Source: Symbiodinium natans (lineage: Eukaryota > Sar > Dinophyceae > Suessiales > Symbiodiniaceae). Taken from it: 64,000 nucleotides of DNA. Below the pieces are notes generated by a model, which did no database searches, had not been told where the DNA came from, and saw only the letters and a program-made list of their open reading frames with translations. Below, piece after piece: positions 35,201 to 48,500 of the stretch. The translations under genes and the position numbers were made by a program. How positions within the stretch are numbered: position 1 is the first letter of the stretch; every line of letters starts with the position of its first letter. The stretch covers positions 246,001 to 310,000 of the forward strand of contig CAJNDS010002154.1 in the NCBI GenBank assembly GCA_905221605.1, read 5' to 3'.

Positions 35201-37490
35201 ACGGCATACCGTAGCGACGCTCACTGCTTCACCCACTGCAGTACCTGACCCTTCACATGCAACTACGTGGCTTCATGCCTCTTGGCTCTTGGCTTCGGGT
35301 GATCAGAAGCCGATTGCAGATCGGAATTTCATAGCATGGCATACAAGACTGCAACCATGAACGCCACAATGCACTTTCTTCTTGCACATGGCTCATGGCC
35401 TTTCTCACAAGCACTGATGGCCGCAGCACAGCTGAACCTAAGTAAGCTATGTGATGAGGGCGGTGCCCTGGGACAAAAGTAATTGATAGTTCAGGAGTCC
35501 AGGGGGTTCGGGGAAGGCGCTTTCAACATAATGCAAGTATTCCTGGCGACCATGATCCACGTTGTTTTGCCCATGCCCAGAAACTCAAGATTCGCTTGTA
35601 TGCCGCATCCCAACTAACAAGGACGAACCGAGTGGGATCAACTGTGTATTTCTGGTTAACATAATGTGAGTGGTTAACATAATGTGAGAAGCCCTGACAT
35701 TCTTGGCTATGACTAATTAGAAGGCACTGTCTCTTAATCTGACGCGGCTTCTTGCGTGTGACGGAATCTCATTTATGTTTCGTGATTCATGGCGAAACCC
35801 TGTTCAGGAACTGAGCAAAACACAGAAACCCCGTTTCGTTTCCCCCCTTTCGTAAAGAAGACAACGACCCTCCCCTTGCGGGAATGTTTGCTACTCATGA
35901 ATGAAAGAGACTGTCCTACTTTTACCGTGCCTTCCAGAAAAAGCAAAATCTTCCATTGTTCTTGTCAGACCATAAGGGCCGTGTGACAAAAACCCCGGTT
36001 GTCACGGACCGCGCGCGAAACCATCTGTTACAGACCTATGTAACGCCCGTCTTGATACAGACCTCTGTCGCGCGCATGCACGACTGGAAGCAAAAAGGGG
36101 AAACAACACAACAACAAGCAGGTCTGTCGCAAATTCCCGGGCATTGATACATACCCTATGTAACGGGGTATGTCGCGCGTGTGGGCCACGACCCTGTTAC
36201 AAGCAATATATTTTGGCACACGGCCTTATCTCAGAAAAGAATACAGAATACATACCAGAAGTAATCTCTCTCCAAGAATCTTCTCATTGACCTGCAAAAG
36301 GCAGAAGGGGAGTTTCCTTCTTGCATGGTTCTACGTCCAAGGTATTCTCGCATGAAGCATAGTATGCCGGGGCAGCGGCATCTAATATTGCCAACCACGC
36401 TGTGACAGTCTCCCTGAAATAAGAAACTGATCAGGACGGGTCTCCAATCGTTAGTAGGAGAGCATGGGTCTTAGTTGATAAGGGTTGTCTTGGCCTTGTG
36501 AGCAACGGAAACAGTTGATCTTTATTTAGCACTATGTATGTCTCATTGCGAGCGCTAGAAACTGTTCATTCAGGAATGTAGATTATGTAGATCGAAGGTC
36601 GTGGGTATTCAAGCAGTCTCCAATCCCAAGAATAGCAAGACATGGCGAGCCTTGTGGGCCCCGAGCCCCAGTGTCAGTAGCAATCCTTCATTTTCAAGGC
36701 TCCGTGCACGCGACATGGTTGCTCCGGCTTTGGCTGTGTTTTCTATTGTGCTCAGGTTTCCCCCAGAAGCGTTTATTTCGCGGAAAGAGGGCACCGCGAA
36801 AAGGAATATTCAAGCGACCAAAAGATAATAGCAAGACAGCGACAAACATAGCAAGAAGAAGCGCCCGCTCATGATCTCCAGCTTGAAGCACGACTGAGGC
36901 TCAGTGACGCAAACTGAGTCTTTACAGTGCAAGTGCTGAGGACAGAGCCTATTCGGCAAGACTTCATACTGCTCGATCGTTTGCAAGTGATTCAGCGCGA
37001 AGCGCCTCGGTCAACACGGCAATGGGATTTCACGCGTTCAAGCTGCCAAACCAACTGTCTCAAAGCCACCAATCACCAGTTCTGCCGCAAGCGTTGAGTA
37101 CCTGAACAGCATGGACAGTGGCCACAGCATGGCACGTGACATCACATGGCCACGCGTTTTCCTCGCGAGGTGCTCGCAACCTCGCTAGCCAGAATCCGAG
37201 CCGCTGCGTTGAGGTGATAGATTTGTGGTTCAAGACCAGTACGGATAAGGCCCTCCAGCTGCCGAAGAACCTCATTGTGATGTATAAGAAGACTCAAAAA
37301 AACAACTTGCACAGCAGTGCACCCCTGCGCCTTTTCCCTGGCTGATACCGTTGCAGATGCCTTTGGAAAGATCCGCACCTCGAGAGCTGGAGTCCACCGT
37401 GCCAGTCGGCTCAAGGCTGCTGCAGAGTCGCTGCGCTGCCGTGGCGAAAAGCGCATGAGCAAGGGCTGCGCTGGCCGCACTGTCAGCAAG
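32281..37490 (-). CDS. Pentatricopeptide-repeat (PPR) protein gene, fragmentary
   Basis: PPR proteins are helical-repeat RNA-binding factors, mostly organellar. Exons: 34984-35049 (VFNTAISACGKSEQWE), 34712-34767 region and 34767-34842 (ALQLLHDMRQCTMEADAIS), 34669-34712 (FNAAIVACRHCWQR) and 33493-33585 (VVSFSELFGALGTEKHWSLA, then ERALEQMREK). The splice 34984/34842 (GC-AG) joins in frame to W-E-A-A-L-Q-L-L, reconstructing a helix-turn-helix repeat. Further PPR-like pieces: about 33970-34070 (WNAAATALPWEASLSLLGTL), 32300-32430 (LEALCTCGKAAAWEAALEQ), 37080-37115 (LNACGRTGDWW) and 37180-37270 (LIRTGLEPQIYHLNAAARIL). The 37-kb pieces may belong to a separate gene, because a foreign-looking island lies between. 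Start and stop not determined. Confidence 0.65.
33211..33232 (+). repeat. (CA)11 microsatellite
   Basis: Perfect CA run within a wider CA-rich stretch (33160-33290). Confidence 0.95.
33493..33585 (-). CDS. PPR exon
   Basis: 31 codons between TTCAG|G and a GC donor (GAGAAG|GCGG). It carries one nearly complete PPR helix pair ending ALEQMREK. Confidence 0.65.
34767..34842 (-). CDS. PPR exon
   Basis: AALQLLHDMRQCTMEADAIS and a few more residues between GAG|G and a GT donor. Typical end of one PPR motif and start of the next. Confidence 0.7.
34984..35049 (-). CDS. PPR exon
   Basis: 22 codons: VAADAVVFNTAISACGKSEQ then WE, between CGAG|G and a GC donor (GGGAG|GCAC). It matches the N-terminal helix of a PPR motif and continues in frame into 34842. 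Confidence 0.72.
35460..36900. other. Compositionally distinct island with internal repeats
   Basis: This stretch is more AT-rich than its flanks and has no heptad, PPR or other coding signal. It holds an 18-bp tandem duplication (GGTTAACATAATGTGAG, 35654-35671 and 35672-35689), a GTTAC/GTAAC inverted pair (36027-36044), an ACATACCC/GGGTATGT hairpin (36149-36156 and 36166-36173), and two related modules that share TATGTAACG followed by TGTCGCGCG. The open frames here (up to 75 codons) show no family. It could be an inserted, decayed mobile element. Confidence 0.4.
35654..35689 (+). repeat. 18-bp tandem duplication
   Basis: Two adjacent copies of GGTTAACATAATGTGAG plus one base, identical except for the last base. 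Confidence 0.9.
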
Positions 37491-37499
37491 TATCATGAG

Positions 37500-39500
37500 T
37501 GTTGCTACATTCATAAGGGCTTGTCCAAATATCCTTATGCAGCATATGCATATTTCAACGCTTGGCATGCGAACATCGCACGAGCTGCACTGATCCGTTG
37601 GGATTTGCCTGGATTGTGCAGGCTGCAGGCACAGACATGCATCGTTCACACAGACCTGCCATGGTAAAACCGATCGATACTACCACTGAACAGCCCAAAA
37701 TCAGGCAGCCACTGGTTCCGGCATCTTGTTGAACTTACCGGCGCATGCAAGCCGAGATCCGCACAGAAACCATGGGTGATGAGCCTGTCCGGGCAGAAAC
37801 GATGTAACAACATTATGAAAAATGGTAAACTTCAAGGCAAGAAGAGGCGAGATAACTTGCTCTACACAAGGCTCAGGATCATGTCATGGCCTTCCATGCC
37901 TTGCTTCGCAGCCACGCCTCAGCAAAAAAACGCTTGCTGAATGAGAGCGCAAACTGGGCACGTTACGAGTTTCCGAGTCTCCGTCCGTTGGGGCGGCTGG
38001 GCGCGATGGCCGCTTTCAGGGCCCCATGTCCAGAAGTTTGAGAGCTGCGGATGTGCAGGTTCAAAACTCCAAGCAAGCAGCCACAGACCAAGTAGACTTC
38101 CTACAGATGAGTCACCGAATCCCCCTGCTGCGAGATGAAGCAACACGGTAGCAACGTGGAGAGTTGATCGCCCTCTGGTTCATGTTCAGCTAGGAGCGTA
38201 TGGCATTCCACCATCTCTCTGCTGCAAACTTCCGCAAAACGAGGAACTCAACAGCAAGGGTTGGGGGGGTGGGCACCCCAAGCAACGCGTAGGCCCGCTG
38301 AGAGATCGTGCCTCAGCATTTCAGGAACCGAGTGTTGTTCTTTCTGACGTTTCACCTGTTTTGCATGTGGGTTTAACTTTACTTCCAGCTGCCAGCTGAT
38401 GTCAGATATCTGCCTGCAATACCAGCACTACCGCTTGCGATCGACTACGAGCGAGGCGCCAGCAATTGTACGGTGCTCTGAACCTTACCAGGGTCCTTTT
38501 TGCTGCTTCTCTCCAGTGTCTGCACTCCGCACCAGGTAGCGGGGAGCTTCCTCGCGGAGAGCTGCAAGGCCACCCAGGAGGCAAACAACATGCCTCGGCT
38601 CTTGAGGCCTAACACGAACAGGAAGGCATCCGACCAGGCATCTTCCCGTTGAAGGGCTCCATAAGACCCCCCCTCCCTTCTTGATGGAAACAAATTACAA
38701 TGGCACCCTTCGACGCCCCAAGCAAGAATCAAATCCTAGCTGCTAGCTAGCGAGCGTGATAAACGGAAACAAGTTGGCTGGGGATCGTTGTAAGTAAGCA
38801 TCTGTTGGGTAGCAGTGATTGTTTCGGCATCAGATGCCCGACCTTCAAGAAAAACCTATAGTGATGTCTGCACCAAGTGTAGTCGCTTCATGCACGTGCT
38901 ACGCAGTCGGCTGGCATGATATGGCTCCTTATCTTCAGCTTCGGTGCCTTATCCCTTCGCCTCGCAGTCGCTCTGCAAAGTCAGTGCCCAAGTCTTCCCC
39001 ACCAACAACAACGACCTTATGCACCACCGCAGCTGCGTTGTCTGGGATGGTCGGGTGGAGCAAATGTCTGGATTTCTGGGTACAACAGCTTGCGGCCCAG
39101 TGCAGTACCCAGCCTCGACTCTACCCAGCAGCCGCTGACTCATGCATACCAGTGCCAATGCAGACAATGGCACGAGTCGCGGTCGAAGCTCTGTGCCAAG
39201 CCAAGGGGGCGCTTCCTCAGGGCCTCATTGCTCGCGGATGCTAGCTCATTTTCTTCTTATTCTAGCTTCCTTGGGTTCAAGGTTTGGCGATGGTCGAAGG
39301 TTTCTGAGGTCCTGGGTTCCTGACTGATCGGTGCAGGTGGCTCAAACGGAGCTGCATTTCCTGCGCCTGGATGCCCAGCTTTGTCAGACATGAAGATGCT
39401 CCCAACTGTTTGGGCATGCAACAGGAATGTATGTCGACAGCGGAATGCATGACCATGCCTTCGGCACCTGTTTGGGCTACGGTTGCTGGCACGCTCGTCT
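37500..39500. other. No firm gene; one candidate exon
   Basis: A minus-strand candidate near 38530-38640 reads DAWSDAFLFVLGLKSRGMLF and could belong to the 3' part of the TBCK-like gene. The remainder shows nothing recognisable. Confidence 0.3.
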
Positions 39501-39536
39501 TCTGAAACGGCACTGTGGGGGTGCTGCACTGTGTCC

Positions 39537-42500
39537 TCAGCCACGTGGCGCACAAAGCAGATGTGCAGGAGCATGCAAGTAAACATGGCAACGGCGTGGC
39601 AAAATCCTCTGGGGACATGTGGGTCTTGCTCGTTGGCTCATCTGTCGGCCAAGCATCACTACTTCCTGTGGCAGTTTCGGCAGCAAGTCCAAAGCGTCTG
39701 CGTCCTTGACGTGGATGCTCGATTGGAAGTGGCACTCAGCAAAATCCTCCCCGGAACGTGCATCGAGCACGTGGCAGCAGCTTCGGAAGCTGAGGAGATC
39801 ATCCACGGTGATGATCGGAGGAGTTGGGCTGTTGTTGACTTTCTGCCGCCACCATTCGCATTGGCGCCACTGCTCTGTGGCATGCTGCAGAAGTTGTTGG
39901 TGCGGAGGTATCTCGTCCTCAGCACCGCCTGGATCAAACTTTGGATCAGAGCATGGTTCCGCGAGAATTGAATCGAGATGTCCTTAGCTGACGCACGAAA
40001 GACGTCTCAACCACGTTGATCCCTTGTGGTCCCGCGTGAAATCGCGTGAAGCTCCAGAATGCTGATCAAGTTCTCCGAGGCTCCCCAGTCAGGATCTGAA
40101 GCCGTCATGGCAGTAGAGCCATGCTCCCACAGAAGTGCCTCACCTGCAGAATGCCGTGGAAACACCGGCAGGGTGACAGAGGCGGGCGTGGCCTTGCAGG
40201 GACAGGGACAGGTTGTTGCATTGGGTGTCTCTGTAACACGATGTAACACGTCTTAAGAGCTGCAAAATGCTGCAAAGAGCCTGAAAGAGAGCAAGCGCAG
40301 AGGAGACCAGCACTTGGCAGTCAACGAGCTGAGCACAGCTGGCCAGGAAGTTGGCCACATGGGAGGCTTCCTCTGGGGAGAGCACAGAACCTGTTGTGCC
40401 GTATCTGCTGTTGTCTTGCTTGTCGACTTCAATTTCCCCACAAAAGGGTGGCATATCCTCCAGCGCCAGAAGGGAGAGCCGGAAGAAGTGCACCAAGCAA
40501 ACCTCACAGACACTTTTCAACACGCAAGGCGCGGCACTGATTCGCTCAGCTGCAAACGAAGAAGCCCCAATGAAAAGCGCGAATTGCGGCGGCCGCAGCA
40601 GCAAAGAATCCCAGAGCCGCACCGCCTCTACAACACACGCTCACAAGATCTCACAAGCACCACGCCTTACCTCGAGATGGCCGAGATGGCCTGGGCTCGT
40701 GGGAGAAGCTGAGAGAACCAGGTCGAGAACCAATCGCTGGCATAGGCCTGACCAGGAGGGGGCTGAAAAGATGAAGCTGAGTTTTGAGTTGAAGCCAGAT
40801 GTCCTGCACACGTCGTGACATGCCTCAGGTTCCATGCCCAACTCCTGCAAGTGCAGTGCCAGAATGGGATCTGCAAAGCCCAGCAAGGCTCCGAAGAGTT
40901 GCAGGTAGTGCCTCAACCACTTTTTTGGAATCGCGATATGAGACATGCTCCTTAAGCTCAGAGTGCCGAGTGCCTGCGCTGGGTCTTGCCATCTCGACCG
41001 AAAAGCGGCCAAAGGAATCCATGAAGCACCCGCTGCGCGGCCAGAAAGGCGGCGGCCTCCTCTAGTGTGCTCTTTGCAACCGCGAGGCAAGATCACAGCC
41101 GCAATTCCGGACGTTTTTCAACTGCTGGCAAGTTTAGAAGCCTGTGCAATCATGTGCAGTTCGTACCTGAGCACCGAAGACCGCCGCAAGCGGCTCACAC
41201 AGCGCCCCGAGACCTGAAAAAGCAAGGTCGCGCACAGCATGCGCAAGCTCAGCGGATTAACCTTGCCACATGCATAATGTATGCTGTATGGGGCTACGTC
41301 CAAAGCCTGCCGGACAGTGCAGCGAGGGATTGGCCGCTAGCACGGCACGGACCTGAGTTGGACTTGCCAAAAGCCTGCTGGAATGGTTCTGGAATGGCTC
41401 ATTTCAAGCGCCCAACGCATGGCTGAGCATCCCGGACTAAGCATCCCCAAGCACCGCTAATGCGCCAGAAACATCATGAGGATCCCATTCTGCGAACTGC
41501 AATATGGGAAAAGCCCTGCGCTTCGCACAATTAATGCGCTGCACCATGCCTCGCCATGCCAAACCCATTCTGTCCAAGTGACAATGCGCTCGAGGCGCAT
41601 GGTAGCAGAACCCAGGCTTTGCGATTCACCTGTCAGAACAGCTGTTGGAATTTGAGCGAACTGTGCCGTAATTTGCAGTGCACACGGACAAAAGTGTCAA
41701 CTGAGCTGAAACGGTTGGGCCTCTTCTCAGGCCCTGGTGGCCCTGGTGCTCATCCAGCCAGCCTGCAAATCCAGACTGTTAACACCTAACAAATACTCAG
41801 CACTGCACGAGCAGACTGTTCACTGTCCAGGCAAGCAAAAACATCAGAATAGACGTAATCGTCGCAGCTTCTGAACCTGGAGCCTTAACCTTGCTCAAGT
41901 CCTGGCCTGGAATGCAGGTCATGGCTGCTTGCAAGGCATCCTCCTGATCGCGCCCCATGCCACGTTCCGCATTACGAGCTTGGCTGGGATTGGTCTTACG
42001 ATCAATTCATTCTACAAGTATTACTTCTATTCTTTGCAAAGGCTACCGAGGTGGGTCCAGCACGCCTCCACAGGGGAGGCAACCAATGCACTCGAATTTC
42101 CGCGATGGCCCAGTAGATGCGCACCAACTTGATCTCAGACACCGTGTGGGTCGACACATGGAAAATGCCCCCCCCCCCCCCTCCCCCAAAAAAGAGAGAC
42201 ACATTCTGAAACCTCCCCTGCCAAGCACCTCGGCTCTTCATGGGTGCAGCGAGTAGATTCCTTGAACGCAGCGGTTGTGTTGGACAACAGGTGTACACTG
42301 GTGTACAACAGGGCGCATGCGTCGTGGAGGGGACTGGACACGACAAATACGACAAATACGACAAAGCGCCCTTTGATGTGCTTTGGGGAGCCGGAAATGC
42401 CATGTGGGAATGCGATTGAGAGGCTCGTAGAAGGGTGCCCAGCAAGCTTGGTCCACAGATGAGGGAGCGCCCCCCAATACAGCCTGAGCTGGATCACTAA

Positions 42501-45500
42501 ATGTTTCTTCGTTGAAGTCAGGGATATCGAAGGTGCGGGCTTCCACGAAAGCCAGAAGCCTATTCTGCCCAGGTGCGGACCATACTTGTGCGCGGAGAAT
42601 AGGCGGAATGTCCTCGCTGGCCTTCAGGTCCATGCAATGTCAAGTTCTGAAGTTGCTGGGAGCGGGTCCAGGAGGTTGTCTGCGGCCACTCTATCGCTCT
42701 GCTTCGACAACAGTTCGCATGATCATGGACCGTTTTTATTTCTTCTGTTTCGGGCACACTTCGCTATAACAAGAACCACAATATATTGCTAATCGGAACA
42801 TGTCACATTATCTGCGACACCCCGTTCTTACTTGTTTGTCCCAGTTCCTGCACCAGTTCCAGACAGCCACCAGTGCGTCCTGGCCACTTCGCGAAAAAGC
42901 TCCGTACGACTGGTCCCTGCCAGGAGACGGCGAAAACGTCGCACACGAAGCCACTGGTAGCCAAAGTGCTGCTCCTACACAGATTCAACCAAACACACCT
43001 TTGGCAACATCACAAGAGTGTTCAGCTAACAACGAAGATGTGACAGAAACCATTTCAATCTCCCATGGTCACGGTCGTAGAGAGATTCCGGCCGAAGGCT
43101 GAGATTGTCCAGGCCGTGACGATCAGCTTCGCCACATGCACGGCAGAGAGACTGCAAGCCTTGGGATGGCTGCGACAGCACAGCATAGCACAGCAAAGGG
43201 ACAAGAACCCACCATGGTCTATCCAACTGTACCGACTCGAAGATGCAGAGAACGTCCCAGGAGCAAATGCCGATGACTTTGGGCTTTGCTCTGCATGGAG
43301 GATCCCAGAACTGCATCCCTTCCTTTCCGGGTGCACAAACAGAAACTGACAGAAATGCTGCTTGAAAATCTTTGCGACGAACCTAGAAACAACATCATAG
43401 GATTCTCTGATGTGTTCAGGGAAGTTTATGTTCGATCAGAACTCCACGCCTCTGTTGCAACCGGCTTCTCCACTCCTGCAAGAACGTCCATTTCAGAGTT
43501 CTCTTTGGCAATGCCGCACAGTGCTGAAGAGTTGTTCGTATCACACCGATCCGGTTTTGATTTGGCAACCGATAGTGTACCATACCCACCACCACCACCG
43601 CCGCCACAAACGCCACCACCCCCAACCAAAACTACCCCCCCACACCTGTACCCCCTTCAGAGCGTCAGAGCATGAGGGAGTCAGAGAGTGAGCCAGAGCA
43701 ACATTGGGAGGAAAATGCCGCACCGCATGGAGCCCTGAAGAAGCGAAAACTTCTGGCGGGTTCACAGCAAGGCGAGAAACAAGTCAAAGGCACACACACA
43801 ACTAACGCTTTGAAGTGGGAGAAGACATGATCCTGAACAAAAGAAGGAGCGCTTCCACCACCCAGCTCAAATCAAGCTCCGCTAGGGATACCTTATATCT
43901 TGTCATACCTTAAGTCATGCTTGTGGCGACAATCTGTTTTTTTCACCATGACCCGTCCTGGCACTGACCGCGAATCTGGTTCAGACATGAACTCATGCAC
44001 GGTCCCACGGCTACTGTCATCGTCACGGACCTCACTCTTCCACTTGTGCTTTGGTCCACATGCACAGTTCATTCATGGGGTCAAGACCACGAGCGGTAGC
44101 TGCAAAATTGCTGGCGCTGGTCGCACAAGAAGTCGCCTTGGCTGAACGATCGATAAGCGCATTTTCCTCCCACCTTCTGGCATACACCCTACACCCTATT
44201 CAGGCCCTAAACTATGCGGCACATACTTCATACAAACCCCAAGAGGCCCGTAACTTAGATCAACCCCGGTTGAAGATCACGGGTGGCTAGTTCAGGTGCT
44301 AGCAAGGGTCAGGGTCCAGCTGGGAGTGGGGCAGCTGCTGAAGCTCATGTCACTAGTTCTTGTATAGTACTGGGGTCGGAGTTGGGCTCTGGGAAAAAAC
44401 AGTCTTTGAAATCTTGCAAGAGTCTGGCTCTGCAAGTCCAGCCGACAGCTCAAATAAACGGCCCACTATGTGAAGCAGAGTTGCCCGGCAACCAGCGAAA
44501 ACACATCGCCACCAGCAAGGCTCCACCAGTAGTACAGGTGCTCCATGCGCATGCCGATGCCTCGAGTTCCTATATAATCAAGAACCTGATATGGTTCAAA
44601 GGCTGTTGGGCGTGCAGAAATGTCAGACATTCTGTAAGGGGTTCGACACGGCCCCGCGATGCCAAGCGTCTGGACAGGTAGCGCATGGGTGGCACGAGCA
44701 TTTGGTGCAAAGCCAAAGCTGCCGACGTCTGCGCAGCCCAAGTGCTGTCGCTGTGGGCTTCTACAGCTGCCGACCTTTAACGGTTGGAAACGTGAGCAAA
44801 GCATCCAAAGTCACAAGAGACGAGAACAACGATTTATTGCCCCAGCCCATTCTGCTAAATGTCGCTAAATCGCTTCGGCATCCTGGCTCAAATTCCAAGC
44901 CTCCGGCTCCAAGGCAGTTTTGCGTTTCCAACACTGCGAGTCCTCCACCTTGTGCTTCGAGAGGCTCGAATGCGACGCCAAATCTTGAGGGCGTGGCCGA
45001 TGGGATGGATTCCTGAAGCAACGGCGGCACGAGCCCAGATTATCGATCAGTGAGTGTAGCTAGCTGTTTCTGGCTTCGCATAACATTGGGACACGCAAGA
45101 ACTGTTGGAAACCAAGCGTCAGAATCAGGCATGCCTCAATCAAGTCATGAAGGTCAGCATCGCACAGCATCCCGTCTGCCATCAGCCACTTGTGATACGA
45201 GGCCTGCCGCCGCATTGGTTGGTCCCACGGTTGCTTGTCCCTAGGTCCCCATCCTGCCTGGAGAGCTTCAAGGGTTGATCCATCCTCACTGCTCACGCCT
45301 GCAGGAAAAAAGGATCATCGTCCAGTGCTCGGACAAGGGTAGGGCACAAATGTGCTTTACCCACCCCCACACCTCTCACTTCGCCCCTGACAGCTCTCGT
45401 CTACTTTCGTTTATACTTTCTACTTCTGCTAACCCTATTTTTTGAAATGCTCCGGTTGCCGCCCCCCATCCAAGGACAGGGGCGGGGAAACGCATGAGAC

Positions 45501-48500
45501 TTGCCTTTTCGGGAACGATGAGTTACTTCAGTGTTACTTCTACTTCTAGATTCTAAAGAGGCTCTCGTCTCCCCTTGTTTCCCGCTTTTTGGGACGGAGG
45601 GGGTGGCCCATGTCGGTTGCTTTTTACGCGAAGCAAGCCTGCAGAACCCACACGCAGGCAGCCAGCGTGCAAAGATGCGCAAAGCTTTTCGCGTGTACGA
45701 CTGTTTGCTTCCAGAGAAGCTGCTGCGTTGGCTATCGAAGTCGAAAACATTGTGCAAGATGTTGATCTCCATCTTTGTGAGGTCCCCGGACGCTCAAGGA
45801 GAGACTTGCACGCGGAAGAAAGTCGAGTGCGTGTCATGCCTTCGCTTGGCTCCATCAGGCCATGATCACGTAAGAAGCAACAGCCGTATCCGGTCCCAGA
45901 TGAAGACAACAGCGCACGTGAAGGAAGACGAAGATAAGCTTCAAAACGCCGGCATTGGCCTCCCCCACCGATCCCAATGAAGGAGACAAGGAGACGCCTC
46001 GCTTTCCCAACACCCCCCGTTTTTAAAGCATCAGAATCATCAGAAAACACATGAATTCATTGCAAGCCCCTGCATGCGAGCATTGTGTCTCTGCAAAACA
46101 TTGGGAAGGGGGTTGCGCCCCCGCCCGACCCCCCGACGCTCTTTAAAGGTTGAAAAGAAAGGAGATGGAATAAAGGCTGGTGGGAAAAGGACAGGCCCCT
46201 CGACTTTGTTTCTACAATCCACACATCATGTTGGATTGGTCTTTGTCTTTGGTTGGATGGCGCCACGAGAGAGCAGGGAAGCGCTGCAGCTGCAGAAGTT
46301 TCAGACAATTACTTATGAACGAGTGCCTGTGAAAGATCAGGTGGCCAAACAAACGACCCAAAGCACAGAAACACCAGTTGCCTACAAGCAAAACTGGATG
46401 TGGTCTCAAAGATGTAGAGACGCGCGAGGGTAGGTTGTTCACATGGACTTAGGAAAAACTCTTGACCACCTCCAGCTCGCAGCACGCGGGGCTCGGCGCG
46501 CAGAGGCGCGATCTGACGGCTTTTGAGCCTCCGACCATTGCAGCATCATTGAATCATAGGTGCTTAGCCCAGACTGAAGAGAAAATTATCTTGCAGACCA
46601 GGCCGCAGATTCCGCAGCGTGATGCCAGAGGTTGCACCACTAAGAGATGTGCCCCAAAGCTCCACCTTACCGCCAGCATAACTTTTCAACTTCAACCAAC
46701 ACCTCCATCAGCCTCCATCCTCACGCTTTTGGACTTTAGGATCTAGGACCTGCAGCTTCCAGAATCCAACAGTGTATGCTTGAATCGGCTGCGCGGCAGA
46801 CGTCTCCACGGCGACGATGTGGCAAAGCTGCGGCGTGCTGTCGATTCCTTCACATAAGGCAAAACAGGTACAGATGATTCAAGCAGCACCTGTTGTTCTC
46901 ATGTGTGCAAGCTCCTTCCGTGACCAGCCAATCTTGCCATCGACCCTGCAGCATCTGCCTCTGGAAATGCTGTGCCAGCCACTGCCCATAAAGCAACCGC
47001 CAGCACAGCACATTTTACCAATCATGTTGCTGAAATGTTCGATGCATTGCACGGTTAAACAAAACTCTCACTGTCTGGCCCAGGCACAACAATACCACGC
47101 CGAGGCCCCAAACATCTGGCTGGCAGCTTGGGCCTTCGCTCACCGGCGACACTGGTGAGATTGTGGAAGCGCATGCCTCAAGCGAGATCAAGCGATTGAA
47201 GAGGACTTGAGAAGATCTTGCTGCTGCCGGATGCTGCTGGGCGAGTTTGTCTGAGCAATCAAGACTTCTATCAAGGTGACAAATGTTGGCCTAACCGTCC
47301 TAACCAAGGCAATTTGCAGGGCTTCGCAACAAGATCTGCTCCGCTGAGATGCTCGGGCTACTTCAGGAGCCAGGCAGCAGGGGTCCTGTCTCAGAGGCAG
47401 TTCAAATACCAGGCTGCTCCTACACTGCTAATGGCTGGCGATGGCTACTGTACTGGCTAGGACGCGAAGACATAGGCTACAAGACGAAAGATTGCGAAGC
47501 ACGGGCCCTTGAGTGCAGATTCCTCCGGAGCCAATGGGTAGCAGCTTGCCATTCGCCCGTAAGCCAGAAGGTGCCCCAGCCTAATGGTGGCCGTCGAAGC
47601 ATCGCAACTTTGCACTTTTGACGGCAGCATTCTTGCAGGTGGAGAGACCCATGGCCGGTGAGGAGGACTCTGCAGTGGGCAAGGTTCTCATCATCAATGG
47701 ACCCTTCGTCGAACAAGACCTCAGCAGGCTCTTAGAGTCACAAGTTGTAGATCATAGATGTTGTCCTCACTTTCCACCCGTACACACACTGCACGGCCTG
47801 GTACTGAAAAGCGAGTTTCCTGGTGACACGCCCCAAGCAACCCTACCTGCGAACCTACCTGATCCCCCAACTGAACCTCGTACATGCACTGCCTGCCCTC
47901 CGCCCTGTCTCGCTTTCTCTGTGGCTCTCCTCCACCGCATCCATAACAGCAAGGTGCTGCTAGCAGCGCCAGGCTGGCATGGGGCTTTATAAATGTAGTA
48001 CCTACCCTCCCATCCTTAACCCAAGCACATGGTGCTGGCTTAGGTGCTGCTTCAGCGTCTAGATGTCCATGGACCAAGGCGTGCGAGTTGAGGTGGCAAA
48101 GCCCCTGGCAGGGATCCGGCTAGATCAATTCGAGGGCTCTGTGTCTGTGGCACTGTGATTTGCATGCCCTCATACATTTGGCGGACACAGCGGACTCGTC
48201 GGCACAAGAAGCTGTAAGATCCCATCGTGGCCAACTATACAACTCAACTTGAACAGGAGCGCGAAACGCAAACCCAGAAGGGCTGCACTTGTGCCTGCAC
48301 AACCTGGGCGACAATACTCCTGCGACAAGCAAAAGTCTGCGTGACTATGGGGCTGTTCTCTTCCCGTCACGCTTCGCAAAAGCCCTCTCCTCGCAACAGT
48401 CTGTTGCAGGCCCTTTGCAGCCCGACTCAAGACGGAAGCTAGGGTCAGCGAGCGGTGCTCACTAGCGATGAAGACCAAGCCATGACCCACCAGGATTTCC

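Noticed and set aside
45401-46050. Overlapping long open frames on both strands
   Set aside because: Two minus and two plus frames overlap with no motif in any. Probably intron of the TBCK-like gene.
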